Assembly (NCBI RefSeq): GCF_002102265.1
Contig: NZ_LQPG01000022.1
Span: forward strand, 1 to 64,000
Reading direction: 5' to 3'
Source: Mycolicibacter longobardus
Lineage (GTDB): Bacteria; Actinomycetota; Actinomycetes; Mycobacteriales; Mycobacteriaceae
DNA: 64,000 bases
This document shows positions 1-8,981 of this stretch, piece after piece (position 1 is the first letter of the stretch; each line of letters opens with the position of its first letter). Both the position numbers and the translations under genes were made by a program. The notes beneath the pieces were generated by a model. The model saw only the letters and a program-made list of their open reading frames with translations, was not told where the DNA came from and made no database searches.

Positions 1-111
1 CACCGGAGACGACACCAACGGCACCACCCCCAACCCCAAAAACGCCGCCACAGAACCCACACCCAACACCCGACGACCGACCCGAGTTGCATTGCGGCGC
101 TTACTAATCAC
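1..111 (-). CDS. N-terminus of a secreted protein, probably PGRS-type (partial, runs off left edge)
   Basis: Reading leftward from a GTG at 111-109, preceded by GAGGG with 7 bases between, the frame stays open to the window edge. It encodes about 37 residues: a basic stretch (SKRRNATRVGRRV) and then a hydrophobic run (GSVAAFLGLGVVPLV). This layout resembles the signal peptide of the PGRS protein immediately downstream (RRGKRVAGAGTAVGAFLAF), so I infer a paralogue transcribed in the same direction. Only the export signal is visible. The mature domain, and therefore the function, is off the window. Confidence 0.5.
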   Translation of the reverse strand, partial: MISKRRNATRVGRRVLGVGSVAAFLGLGVVPLVSSPV

Positions 112-202
112 AGGGAGACCCTCACTACTTGAACAGGACTGGTTTTGCGTTGAACAGGACAGGAATGGTTATGTGCTGACCGATGCCGAGGTCGTCGAGG
201 CC

Positions 203-3200
203 TTAGCCGGTACTGCCGGTCGATCCGCCGCTGCCGGCGACGCCGTCGGTGCCGTCGGCCCCTCCGGTACCGCCCGCACCGCTGGATGCGGTCGAGCCGT
301 CGGCGTTCTGTCCGCCGGCCCCTCCGGTGCCGGCGGCGCCGCCGGTTCCGCCGGAGTCCGCGGTCCCGCCGGATCCGCCCTGGCCGGCTGTCTGACTGCC
401 GAATGCGGTGCCACGGCTGGTGTCGCCGCCGTCGCCACCGTCGCCACCATTGCCGCCATCACCGCCGGCGCCACCGTTGCCCCCGGCGCCGCCTACACCG
501 GCCTGACCGGCGCCATCCGCACCGGCCGCACCCGCGGCACCGCCCTGGCCACCGATGCCACCGTTGCCACCGTTACCGCCGTATCCACCGTTGCCGCCGT
601 CACCGCCGTGACCACCGACCGCGGAGGTGCCGCCGACCGGCGCCGACATGTATGCCTCCCCGCCGGTGCCGCCGTCGCCGCCGTTGCCACCCACGGTGCC
701 GTCGCCACCGTTGCCGCCCGCACCGCCGACGCCACCGTTGCCGCCCACACCAGACACCGAGCCCCCGGCACCACCGGCACCACCGACACCACCGTTGCCG
801 CCGGTCACACCGTCGATCCCGTTGCCGCCGTTGCCGCCGTCACCGCCGACGCCGCCGCGGGCGCCGCTCGAGCTGCCGCCGACGTAGGCGTAGCCGCCGG
901 TGCCGCCGTCGCCGCCGTTGCCGGCCACCCCGCCGTCACCGCCGTCGCCGCCCCGGCCGCCGGTAGCCGTCTGGCCCAACCACGCTCCCGTGTTGGCCCG
1001 ACCGCCGGTGCCGCCGTTGCCGCCGTCCTGGATGTGCCCGCCGTTGTTGGCGTTGTTGCCCAGGGTGCCCTCGCCGCCGATTCCGGCGGTGCAAGAGGTG
1101 GTGCCGACCGTGCTGCCGCAGTCCGATCCGGTGGAGCCGTTGGGCGCCGACGGGTTCGACCCGCCCGGGGTCGGCGCGACCGGGTTGGTGCCCAGCGCAC
1201 CCCTACCGCCGGCGCCACCGTCGCCGCCGTTGCCGTTGGTGCCGGCGGCACCGCCCAGGCCGCCGTTCCCGCCGGATTGGCCGACATTGTTGATCACGCC
1301 GACCCCGCTACCGCCCGCACCGCCGTTGCCGCCGTTGCCGCCGCCGCCGGCCGCACCGACGCCGCCGTGCGCACCGTCCTGCACGCTGCCGGTTCCGCCG
1401 GCACCGCCTTGTCCGGCCGTGCCACGTTCGCCGCCGTCGCCGCCGTCGCCGCCGTTGCTGGCGCTGGCTGCGGCGCCTCCGCCGACGCCGGCGCCGCCCT
1501 GGCCGCCGTTCCCGGCATCGCCGGCGGCGCCACCGCGCCCACCGGCCCCGCCGGTGCCGTTGGTGGCGTTACCGCCCTGGCCGCCCACACCGCCCTGGCC
1601 GCCGTTCCCGGCGTCCCCGGCGTTGCCACCGTTCTGGCCTGCCACGGTGGCGTTGAGCCCGGCGCCACCGGTGCCACCGGCACCGCCCGCGCCGCCCTGT
1701 CCACCGGCGCCGCCGTCACCGGCCACGCTGCCGCCGGCACCACCGGTGCCGCCGTTGCCGCCCAGGCCGCCGTTGCCGCCTTGAGTGCCCGTGCCGGAGG
1801 CGTCGGTGTCCCCGGTCGCACCGGTGGCACCCGCACCACCGTTACCACCGGCACCACCGGTGCCGACCGTTCCGGCGTTGCCACCGTTGCCGCCCTGGCC
1901 GCCGGTCTGGGCGCTGCCGTCGGCCAGCACCTGCCCGGTGCCGCCGTTGCCGCCGGCGCCGCCGTTGGAGACACCGGCAGCACCGGCCGCCCCGTCGGCG
2001 GCGTAGATGCCATCGGCACCTTGGCCGCCGGCACCGCCGGTGCCGGCCTGCCCGATCACACCGCCGTTGCCGCCGTTGCCACCCGTGCCGGCCACCGCGT
2101 TGAGTCCGCCGCCCGCACCATCGCCGCCGCGACCGCCCGTACCACCGTTACCGGCCGCACCGCCCTGGCCACCGGCACCGCCGGCCCCGTGCTCGCCGGC
2201 CATGCCGTTGACGGCTGAGCCGCCTGCGCCGCCGTTGCCGCCGGCACCGGCGTTGCCACCGTTGCCACCGCTGAGGCCGTCGGCACCGTCGGTGCCCTCA
2301 CCGGCGGCGTCGGTCTGCCCGGCGGCGCCGGCGAGGCCACTGCCACCCGCACCTCCGTTACCGCCGGCACCACCGCGGCCGCCCGCGCCGCCATTGCCGG
2401 AGGTGCTGCCACCCGCGCCACCGACCCCGCCGTTACCACCGGCCGCGCCGTGGCCGCCGTCGGTGCCGTCGCCTCCGGCGTCCGTGGATCCCGCGTCACC
2501 GCTCGCGCCCGCACCACCGTTACCGCCGGCGCCACCGGCGCCGACCGCAGCCGCGTTACCGCCGGCGCCACCGTCACCGCCGGCCTGGGAAGCGCCGTTG
2601 GACAGCACCTGGCCCGCGCCGCCATCGCCACCGGCACCACCGTTGCCGCCTCCGACCGCCGCCACCCCCGCGACACCGCCGGCACGCTGCGTGACGCCAT
2701 CACCGCTCAGGCCGCCCTGCCCGGCGCCACCGGCCTGGCCCACGTTGCCGGCATCACCACCGGCCCCGCCGTTTCCGGCGATCAGGTTCAACCCGCCTCC
2801 GGCGCCACGCCCGCCGGCACCGCCGTCGCCGCCCTCGCCGGCGTTGCCGCCGTTTCCACCGATACCGCCGATACCGGCCTTGCCCGCCGTCCCGTTGGCC
2901 GCACTGCCGCCGACGCCGCCCTGCCCGCCGGCGCCACCGTTGCCGCCGTTGCCACCGTCGGCACCGTGGCCGCCGTTGCCACCGGCCAGGCCGCTGCCGG
3001 CCGCGGCATCGATGCCCGCGGTGCCCGTCACGCCGTTGGCGCCGTTTCCTCCGTTTCCGCCGTGGCCGCCGACGCCGCCGGCACCACCGTTGCCGGAGAC
3101 CGCGCCGCCGCTACCACCGGCGCCACCGACACCACCGGTGGCGCCGTTGGCGCCGTTCGAGCTGTTGACCGAGCCGGTCCCACCGCTGGCGCCCGCACCG

Positions 3201-6200
3201 CCGGTACCACCGCGTCCACCGTCGCCGATCGACCCGGCGTTACCGCCCTGGCCGCCGGCGCCACCGATCTGCATTGTGCCGTCAGCGAGTTCGCGGCCGT
3301 CGCCGCCGCGACCGCCTTCACCGCCGTTACCACCGCCGCCGGCGCCACCGGCCGCGCCCACCGCACCGTCCTGGCCGGATCCGGCTCCGCTACCACCGGC
3401 ACCACCGGCACCCGCGGTGCCGCGTTCGCCGCCGTCACCACCCTGGCCACCGCTGCCGGCCTCGGCAGCGCTGCCGCCGCCGGTGCCGACGCCACCGTTG
3501 CCGCCGTTGCCGGCACTGCCCGCGGCACCACCCTGGCCACCGGCCCCACCGTTGCCGTCGGTCGCGGCACCACCGATGCCACCGGCCCCACCGGCGCCGC
3601 CGGTTCCGCCGTTGCCGCCGGTCGCGCCGGACGCACCGCTGCCGGGGATGACGAAGCCGGCGTTGCCGCCGTTGCCACCCGCGCCGCCGGCGCCGCCCTG
3701 ACCGCCGGCACCACCGTCCCCGGAGATGGTGCCGCCCGCGCCGCCGGCACCACCGACACCGCCCGCGGCGCCGGTGCCACCGGTGAGTCCGTTGCCCGCC
3801 GCGTCGCGCCCGCCCGTCGCGCCACTTGCGCCGCTGCCGCCGTTCCCGCCGGCACCACCGGTGCCGATCGCACCCGCATTGCCGCCGTTGCCGCCCGCGC
3901 CGCCGGCCTGCACCGTGCCGTCGGCGAGCACCTGGCCGTCGCCACCGTTGCCGCCCACGCCACCGACCGCGCTGCCCGCCGCACCCGCGGCACCACCTGC
4001 CGCCTGACCGCCGAAGCCGACGCCGCCCGCACCGCCGACGCCGACCTGGCCGGCCGTGCCGCCACTGCCGCCGTTGCCTCCGCGACCGGCCGCCGCGTTG
4101 GCACCGCCACCGGCGCCGTCACCGCCGGCACCACCGGTGCCACCGTCACCGGCCGCGCCGCCCGCACCACCGACGCCGCCGACGCCCTGGGCGCCCGCGG
4201 TGCCGTGGGCCGAGGTACCACCCGCACCGCCGGTACCGCCGACACCACCACTGCCGCCGTTGCCGCCGACGCTGGTGGTGTCACCACCGTCGCCGCCGTT
4301 GCCGCCGCTGCCGGCGACCGCATCCGCGCCGTCGACTCCGTCGGCGCCGGAGCCACCGGCACCACCGGTGCCGCCGACACCTCCGGCACCACCCACACCG
4401 CCGTTACCCGAGGTGGAGCCACCTGCACCACCCACACCGCCTGCACCGCCGTTGCCGCCGGTGGCACCGTTGGTGCCGTTACCCGAACCGTTGGTCGTCC
4501 CAGCCTCGCCGGTCGCCCCGGCACCGCCGGCGCCACCCGCACCACCGTCGCCGACCGCGCCCGCGTTACCGCCGTTACCGCCGACGCCACCGGACTGGGC
4601 AAAGCCGTTGGCCAGCAGTTGCCCGGCGCCACCGGTGCCGCCCGCACCGCCGTCGCCACCATTACCGGCCGCACCCACCGCGCCACCTGCCGCCTGCGCG
4701 CCACCGGCGCCCTGGCCGCCGGCACCACCGTCGCCGCCCGCGCCCACCGAGCCACCGTTACCGCCGGCACCACCGTTACCGGCCGCGGTGCCGATGCCAC
4801 CACCGGCACCCGTACCGCCCTGGCCACCGTTGCCTGCGTCCCCGCCGGCGCCGCCGACACCACCGACACCACCCGCGCCGTGCGCGCCCGCGGTGCCGTT
4901 GACGGCGGCGCCGCCCGCGCCACCGTTGCCGCCCAAACCGCCTACACCGCCCTGGCCACCGTTACCGCCGTTCTCGCCGGTTCCGCCCGCGGCACCACTG
5001 CCGGCGATCGCGTCCTCACCGGCAGCGCCGGTCTCTCCGGCGCCACCGGAGCCACCGGCGCCGCCGACACCACCGGCACCACCGGCACCGCCTTTGCCCG
5101 AGACCGATCCACCGGCACCACCGACACCACCGTTACCCGCCGCGCCACCGGCGCCGCCCTGCAGACCATTGCCGGCGACATCGTTGCCGCCGACCGCACC
5201 GGTCGCCCCGTTACCGCCGACGCCACCGTTGCCACCGTTGCCGGTCGACCCGCCGTCACCGCCCCGGCCGCCGTTACCGGCGATCTGGCCCGGGTTGATC
5301 GCGCTGAAGCCGGCGCCGCCGTTGCCGCCGTTGCCGCTGACGGTGGCTGCTTCGCCCGCACTGCCGGCCACGCCGGCGACACCGCCGGTGCCGTTACCGG
5401 CCGCGCCGCCCTGGCCCGCGGCGCCTGCCACGCCGGCCTCGCCGCCACGACCGCCGTTGCCGCCGTGGAGGTTTGCCGCGGTTCCGGCCGCGCCGTCGCC
5501 GCCGTTACCGCCCACACCGCTGTCGCCGCCGTCGCCGCCGGACCCGCCGGAGCCACCGGTGCCCGCACCACCGAAGATGCCGCCCGCGCCGGCGTTGCCG
5601 CCCACGCCGCCGTTGCCGCCCCGGCCGCCGGCTCCACCGTTGTCGCCGTCGCCGCCGTTGCCGTTGCCACCTCCGGTGAAGGTGCCCTGCACGCCGTCGG
5701 TACCGGCCGCGCCGGCCGCGCCCTCGCCGCCGGCGCCGCCATTGCCGCCGGAGCCGCCCTTGCCCATCCAGACGCCGCCGCGACCCCCGGCACCGCCCGC
5801 GCCACCGTTGCCGCCGTCGACGTGCACGGCGGTACCGGCCAGCCCGACGCCGCCGTCCCCGCCGCTGCCGCCGTAGCCGAAGATGGATCCGCCGTTGCCG
5901 CCGTTGCCGCCGGCGCCGCCCTCCACACCGTCGGCGCCGGCACCGCCGTGGCCGAACAGACCGCCGCCGTTGCCCCCGTGGCCCGCCGCCCCGGTGGCGA
6001 CCGAGCCGGGGTCGAGGATGCTGCCGGCGTCACCACCGTTGCCGAACAACCATCCGGCGCTGCCGCCGCTACCGGTCAGGCCATAGCCGTCACCGCCGTC
6101 ACCGAGCCACAGGCCGCCGTCGCCGCCGTCCGGGTTGTCGATGGTGCCGTCGGCGCCGTTGCCGATCAGGTACATCCCGAACAGGCCGTTGATGGCACCG

Positions 6201-6628
6201 TTGACCTGCATACCGAGCGAGCTGGTGATCCAGTTCTCGATGCTGGCGTGCATCGGTTGGTAGAACATGGTGTTGAACAGCTCGGTGAACGGGTCGGTGG
6301 CCGCTGCCGACATCGGGACCAGTGCGGCTTCCCAGCCGTTGTCGAGCTGGGTGAACAGCGGCGACCATGAGTCGGCGTCGAAGATCGTCTGCCACGACGA
6401 CGGGTCGTCGAGCTGGATGACGGCCTCGCCGAGGCTCTGGCCGAGCACGTCGATGACCCAGTCCAGCTCGTCGGCGTGGGCCGGCGCGGCGGCCAGCGGG
6501 CTCATCCCGAATGCCAGGAACGCACCCACCGCGGTTCCGGCTCCGGCGACGCGTTTGCCACGGCGCGTCCCGTTGGGGTTCGCCGTCCGCCGTTGTGCAC
6601 CGTCGCGCCTGCCGCCCATTGCTGTCAT
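203..6628 (-). CDS. PGRS-repeat secreted protein lacking a PE domain
   Basis: This protein of 2,141 residues starts with a Tat/Sec-like signal peptide: a basic region with RRGKR near residue 22, a hydrophobic run, and a likely cleavage after AHA at residue 52. A non-repetitive domain of about 100 residues follows (DELDWVIDVLGQ onward). From about residue 155 it enters Gly-Gly-Asn/Ala-rich PGRS sequence with the LIGNGADGT-type entry motif known from PE_PGRS proteins. The PE domain itself is absent. The PGRS part contains long-range repeats: a GQVLADG-type marker recurs five times at 213-229-residue spacing (DNA anchors near 1907, 2585, 3269, 3908 and 4595). ATG 6628 follows AAGGGCGG closely; ATG 6619 is an alternative. 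The role is unknown. By family it is probably exported to the envelope or surface. Confidence 0.85.
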   Translation of the reverse strand: MTAMGGRRDGAQRRTANPNGTRRGKRVAGAGTAVGAFLAFGMSPLAAAPAHADELDWVIDVLGQSLGEAVIQLDDPSSWQTIFDADSWSPLFTQLDNGWEAALVPMSAAATDPFTELFNTMFYQPMHASIENWITSSLGMQVNGAINGLFGMYLIGNGADGTIDNPDGGDGGLWLGDGGDGYGLTGSGGSAGWLFGNGGDAGSILDPGSVATGAAGHGGNGGGLFGHGGAGADGVEGGAGGNGGNGGSIFGYGGSGGDGGVGLAGTAVHVDGGNGGAGGAGGRGGVWMGKGGSGGNGGAGGEGAAGAAGTDGVQGTFTGGGNGNGGDGDNGGAGGRGGNGGVGGNAGAGGIFGGAGTGGSGGSGGDGGDSGVGGNGGDGAAGTAANLHGGNGGRGGEAGVAGAAGQGGAAGNGTGGVAGVAGSAGEAATVSGNGGNGGAGFSAINPGQIAGNGGRGGDGGSTGNGGNGGVGGNGATGAVGGNDVAGNGLQGGAGGAAGNGGVGGAGGSVSGKGGAGGAGGVGGAGGSGGAGETGAAGEDAIAGSGAAGGTGENGGNGGQGGVGGLGGNGGAGGAAVNGTAGAHGAGGVGGVGGAGGDAGNGGQGGTGAGGGIGTAAGNGGAGGNGGSVGAGGDGGAGGQGAGGAQAAGGAVGAAGNGGDGGAGGTGGAGQLLANGFAQSGGVGGNGGNAGAVGDGGAGGAGGAGATGEAGTTNGSGNGTNGATGGNGGAGGVGGAGGSTSGNGGVGGAGGVGGTGGAGGSGADGVDGADAVAGSGGNGGDGGDTTSVGGNGGSGGVGGTGGAGGTSAHGTAGAQGVGGVGGAGGAAGDGGTGGAGGDGAGGGANAAAGRGGNGGSGGTAGQVGVGGAGGVGFGGQAAGGAAGAAGSAVGGVGGNGGDGQVLADGTVQAGGAGGNGGNAGAIGTGGAGGNGGSGASGATGGRDAAGNGLTGGTGAAGGVGGAGGAGGTISGDGGAGGQGGAGGAGGNGGNAGFVIPGSGASGATGGNGGTGGAGGAGGIGGAATDGNGGAGGQGGAAGSAGNGGNGGVGTGGGSAAEAGSGGQGGDGGERGTAGAGGAGGSGAGSGQDGAVGAAGGAGGGGNGGEGGRGGDGRELADGTMQIGGAGGQGGNAGSIGDGGRGGTGGAGASGGTGSVNSSNGANGATGGVGGAGGSGGAVSGNGGAGGVGGHGGNGGNGANGVTGTAGIDAAAGSGLAGGNGGHGADGGNGGNGGAGGQGGVGGSAANGTAGKAGIGGIGGNGGNAGEGGDGGAGGRGAGGGLNLIAGNGGAGGDAGNVGQAGGAGQGGLSGDGVTQRAGGVAGVAAVGGGNGGAGGDGGAGQVLSNGASQAGGDGGAGGNAAAVGAGGAGGNGGAGASGDAGSTDAGGDGTDGGHGAAGGNGGVGGAGGSTSGNGGAGGRGGAGGNGGAGGSGLAGAAGQTDAAGEGTDGADGLSGGNGGNAGAGGNGGAGGSAVNGMAGEHGAGGAGGQGGAAGNGGTGGRGGDGAGGGLNAVAGTGGNGGNGGVIGQAGTGGAGGQGADGIYAADGAAGAAGVSNGGAGGNGGTGQVLADGSAQTGGQGGNGGNAGTVGTGGAGGNGGAGATGATGDTDASGTGTQGGNGGLGGNGGTGGAGGSVAGDGGAGGQGGAGGAGGTGGAGLNATVAGQNGGNAGDAGNGGQGGVGGQGGNATNGTGGAGGRGGAAGDAGNGGQGGAGVGGGAAASASNGGDGGDGGERGTAGQGGAGGTGSVQDGAHGGVGAAGGGGNGGNGGAGGSGVGVINNVGQSGGNGGLGGAAGTNGNGGDGGAGGRGALGTNPVAPTPGGSNPSAPNGSTGSDCGSTVGTTSCTAGIGGEGTLGNNANNGGHIQDGGNGGTGGRANTGAWLGQTATGGRGGDGGDGGVAGNGGDGGTGGYAYVGGSSSGARGGVGGDGGNGGNGIDGVTGGNGGVGGAGGAGGSVSGVGGNGGVGGAGGNGGDGTVGGNGGDGGTGGEAYMSAPVGGTSAVGGHGGDGGNGGYGGNGGNGGIGGQGGAAGAAGADGAGQAGVGGAGGNGGAGGDGGNGGDGGDGGDTSRGTAFGSQTAGQGGSGGTADSGGTGGAAGTGGAGGQNADGSTASSGAGGTGGADGTDGVAGSGGSTGSTG

Positions 6629-6680
6629 CCGCCCTTGCTTTTCGTGAAGTGATGTTTTGCCGAGGAAGTCCGGGATCGGA

Positions 6681-8942
6681 CTAGAAGCCGAACAGCCCGC
6701 CGAGCTGTCCGATGCTGATGGTGATCAGATCGGTGCCGGCGATGCCCATGTTGGACAGCAGGCCGTCGAGGTCGAGGCCGCCGAGGCCCAGGCCGTCGAT
6801 CACGTCGTTGACCGTCAGGCCGTCGAGACCGAGGCTGGCGACCAGCGCGTCGAGGGTGACGCTGCCCAGGCCCAGCGAGTTGGCGATGTCGTTGACCGTG
6901 ACTCCGCCGAGCAGGCGCTGAAGAATCTCGTCCAGGTGGACGCTGTCCAGGTTCAGGTCATCGAGGAGGTCGCCGACCTTGGCGCCGCCCAGCAGGCCTT
7001 CCAAGAAGCCATCCAGGTGAATGTTGTTCAACCCCAGGTCATTTGCGATCGAACCGAGTGTCATGCCGCCCAGCACGTGGTCGATGACGCTGCCGATGTC
7101 GACCTGGTTCAGCCCGAGGTTGCCCAGCAGCCCGTTGATCGTGACGTCCAGGCCCAGCCGGTCGATCACCGTGTCGATGTTCAGGTTGTTCAGGCCCCAG
7201 GAGCTCAGGATCGACACCAGCGAGGTGTTCATCAGATCCGGGAAACCGTTGTTGAGGACGGTGCTCAGGGTGACGTCGTCCAGGCCCAGGTTCTGCATGA
7301 CCGTGTCGAAGGGGGTGGTCAGGTTCAGGCCGGTCAAGATTTCGCTGAGCTTCTCGTCGGACACGCCGGTGGCACCCAGCAGCTGGCCGAGGGTGATGTC
7401 GGCCAGCGGGGTGCCGGGTGCCACGCCCAGGTTCGGGGCGCCGGCACTGTACAGCCGCTGCAGGGTCTCCAGCAGGCTGTTGTTCCCCATCAGGCTGTTG
7501 AGGGTCTGGTAGCAGGAGACGTTGTACAGACCCGGCAACAGGGGGCAGGTGATGTCGGGGACCGGGATTGCGCCGTTCGCGAGCTCGAGCAGCGTCTGGT
7601 CGCCCACGCCGGCCTGCGTCAGCAGGTCGGTGAACTTCTGCTCACCGATCTCGGTGCCTTCGAGCAGGTCACCCAGCGTCATGCCGGACATTTCCGAGCT
7701 CTGCAGCACCTCCGCCAGCGACATGTCGAAGCCGGCGCCCTGCAGGATCTCGATCACCAGGTCGCCGACGGTCATGCTGCCGGCACTGCCGCCACCCAAC
7801 ATGCCGCCCAGCAGGCTGTCGATCAGCTCGGCGATGCTCTGGTCGCCGAAACCGGAGGCTTCCAGCAGCGGGTTGAGCATGCTGCCGATGGTCAGATCCT
7901 CGCCGCCGAACTGGTCGAGCAGGTCGGTGATGGTCACGTCGCCGCCCACCGTGGCATGGACCAGATCTTTGAGCGCTTCACCCAGGGTGAGGTCGCCGAC
8001 ACCGAGCTGGCCGAGCAGGCCGGTGATGGTGGTGTCGGTCATTCCGCCGGCTTGCAGCAGACCGGTCGCCAGCTCGCCCAGCGACTGGTCGCCGAGCCCG
8101 AACTCGTCGAGCAGGCCGGCCAGGGTCGGGTTGCCGATGCCGGCCTGGCCGAGCAGACCGGTCAGCACTTCGGCGATCGACTTGTCACCCAGCCCCACCT
8201 GATCGGCCAGGCCGGAGATCGTCGGGTTGCCGATGCCCATCACGTCGAGCAGGTTGGCCGCCAGTCCGGCGATCGGCTCGTCGCCGATCCCGAATTCGCT
8301 GAGCAGCCCGGTGACGCTCATGTGGCCGAAGCCCAGGCAGTCGAGCAGGCCGGTCAGCAGGCCCCCCACCGACTGATCGCCGATGCCGAAGTCGCCGAGC
8401 AGGTCTCCCAGCGTGGTGTTGCCGACGCCGGCCAGGTCCACCAACTGACCCAGTTGCAGATCGACCGTCGCAGTGTGCGGTGCGACGAGCAGGCCGTTGA
8501 ACAGCGGGATGTTCATGCCCGCCACGTCGATGCCGGCCGTGCCGTAGAGGAAGGCGTTGATCAGCGTGCCCGGCGCGTTGAACAGGATCATGAACGCGTT
8601 GGCCGGGTCGGCGGCGAGCTGCTCGGTGATGTCGTTCCACGCGTTGGTCATCGTGATGAACGGGCCGATCATCGCCAACAGGGTGTGCAGCGTCGAGCCC
8701 AGCTCGATGTTGATCTGCGCCGGCAGCGGCAGTGCGTTGACGGTGATCGTCGGCAGCAGCCCCCAGCTGGTGAGCAGGCCGGTGACGTCGTTCGCCGGGT
8801 CCGCGGTCAGCGCCACCGGGTACTGCTGGGTGAGCGGGGCCGCGGCGGCGGGCATGGGCGCTGCCGAGGGAACGACGGCGATCAGGCCGGCGCCGACGAC
8901 GGCGATGCCGGGGGTGACGTAGGGGCGAAGCATCTGAAGCAT
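6681..8942 (-). CDS. Secreted Gly/Leu/Asp-repeat protein, copy 1
   Basis: This 753-residue protein has a signal-like N-terminus (RPYVTPGIAVVGAGLIAVVP), then a conserved block containing NAWNDI, ADPANAFMILFNAPGTLINAF and FNGLLVAP. Most of the rest is a ladder of units of the form G-[LI]-G-D-x-[ST]-[LV]-x-x-L-L. It ends in a hydrophobic tail (ITISIGQLGGLFGF). I chose ATG 8942 because GGAGA lies 5 bases upstream; GTG 8945 is possible. The N-terminus and the NAP-NGLLV block resemble a family of secreted mycobacterial proteins of unknown function that I recall. The downstream neighbour in the same orientation, the PGRS gene, starts 52 bases after this stop. I do not recognise an enzyme motif; a structural or surface role is only inference. 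Confidence 0.8.
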   Translation of the reverse strand: MLQMLRPYVTPGIAVVGAGLIAVVPSAAPMPAAAAPLTQQYPVALTADPANDVTGLLTSWGLLPTITVNALPLPAQINIELGSTLHTLLAMIGPFITMTNAWNDITEQLAADPANAFMILFNAPGTLINAFLYGTAGIDVAGMNIPLFNGLLVAPHTATVDLQLGQLVDLAGVGNTTLGDLLGDFGIGDQSVGGLLTGLLDCLGFGHMSVTGLLSEFGIGDEPIAGLAANLLDVMGIGNPTISGLADQVGLGDKSIAEVLTGLLGQAGIGNPTLAGLLDEFGLGDQSLGELATGLLQAGGMTDTTITGLLGQLGVGDLTLGEALKDLVHATVGGDVTITDLLDQFGGEDLTIGSMLNPLLEASGFGDQSIAELIDSLLGGMLGGGSAGSMTVGDLVIEILQGAGFDMSLAEVLQSSEMSGMTLGDLLEGTEIGEQKFTDLLTQAGVGDQTLLELANGAIPVPDITCPLLPGLYNVSCYQTLNSLMGNNSLLETLQRLYSAGAPNLGVAPGTPLADITLGQLLGATGVSDEKLSEILTGLNLTTPFDTVMQNLGLDDVTLSTVLNNGFPDLMNTSLVSILSSWGLNNLNIDTVIDRLGLDVTINGLLGNLGLNQVDIGSVIDHVLGGMTLGSIANDLGLNNIHLDGFLEGLLGGAKVGDLLDDLNLDSVHLDEILQRLLGGVTVNDIANSLGLGSVTLDALVASLGLDGLTVNDVIDGLGLGGLDLDGLLSNMGIAGTDLITISIGQLGGLFGF

Positions 8943-8981
8943 CACGTTCTCCGAATCGATTCCTGGAAGTGGGTGGGTCGG

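Noticed and set aside
2450..6370. Long plus-strand frames (up to 1,306 codons) across the PGRS gene.
   Set aside because: They are mirror frames of GGx codons giving Ala/Thr/Val/Pro-only proteins. No start context or domain supports them.
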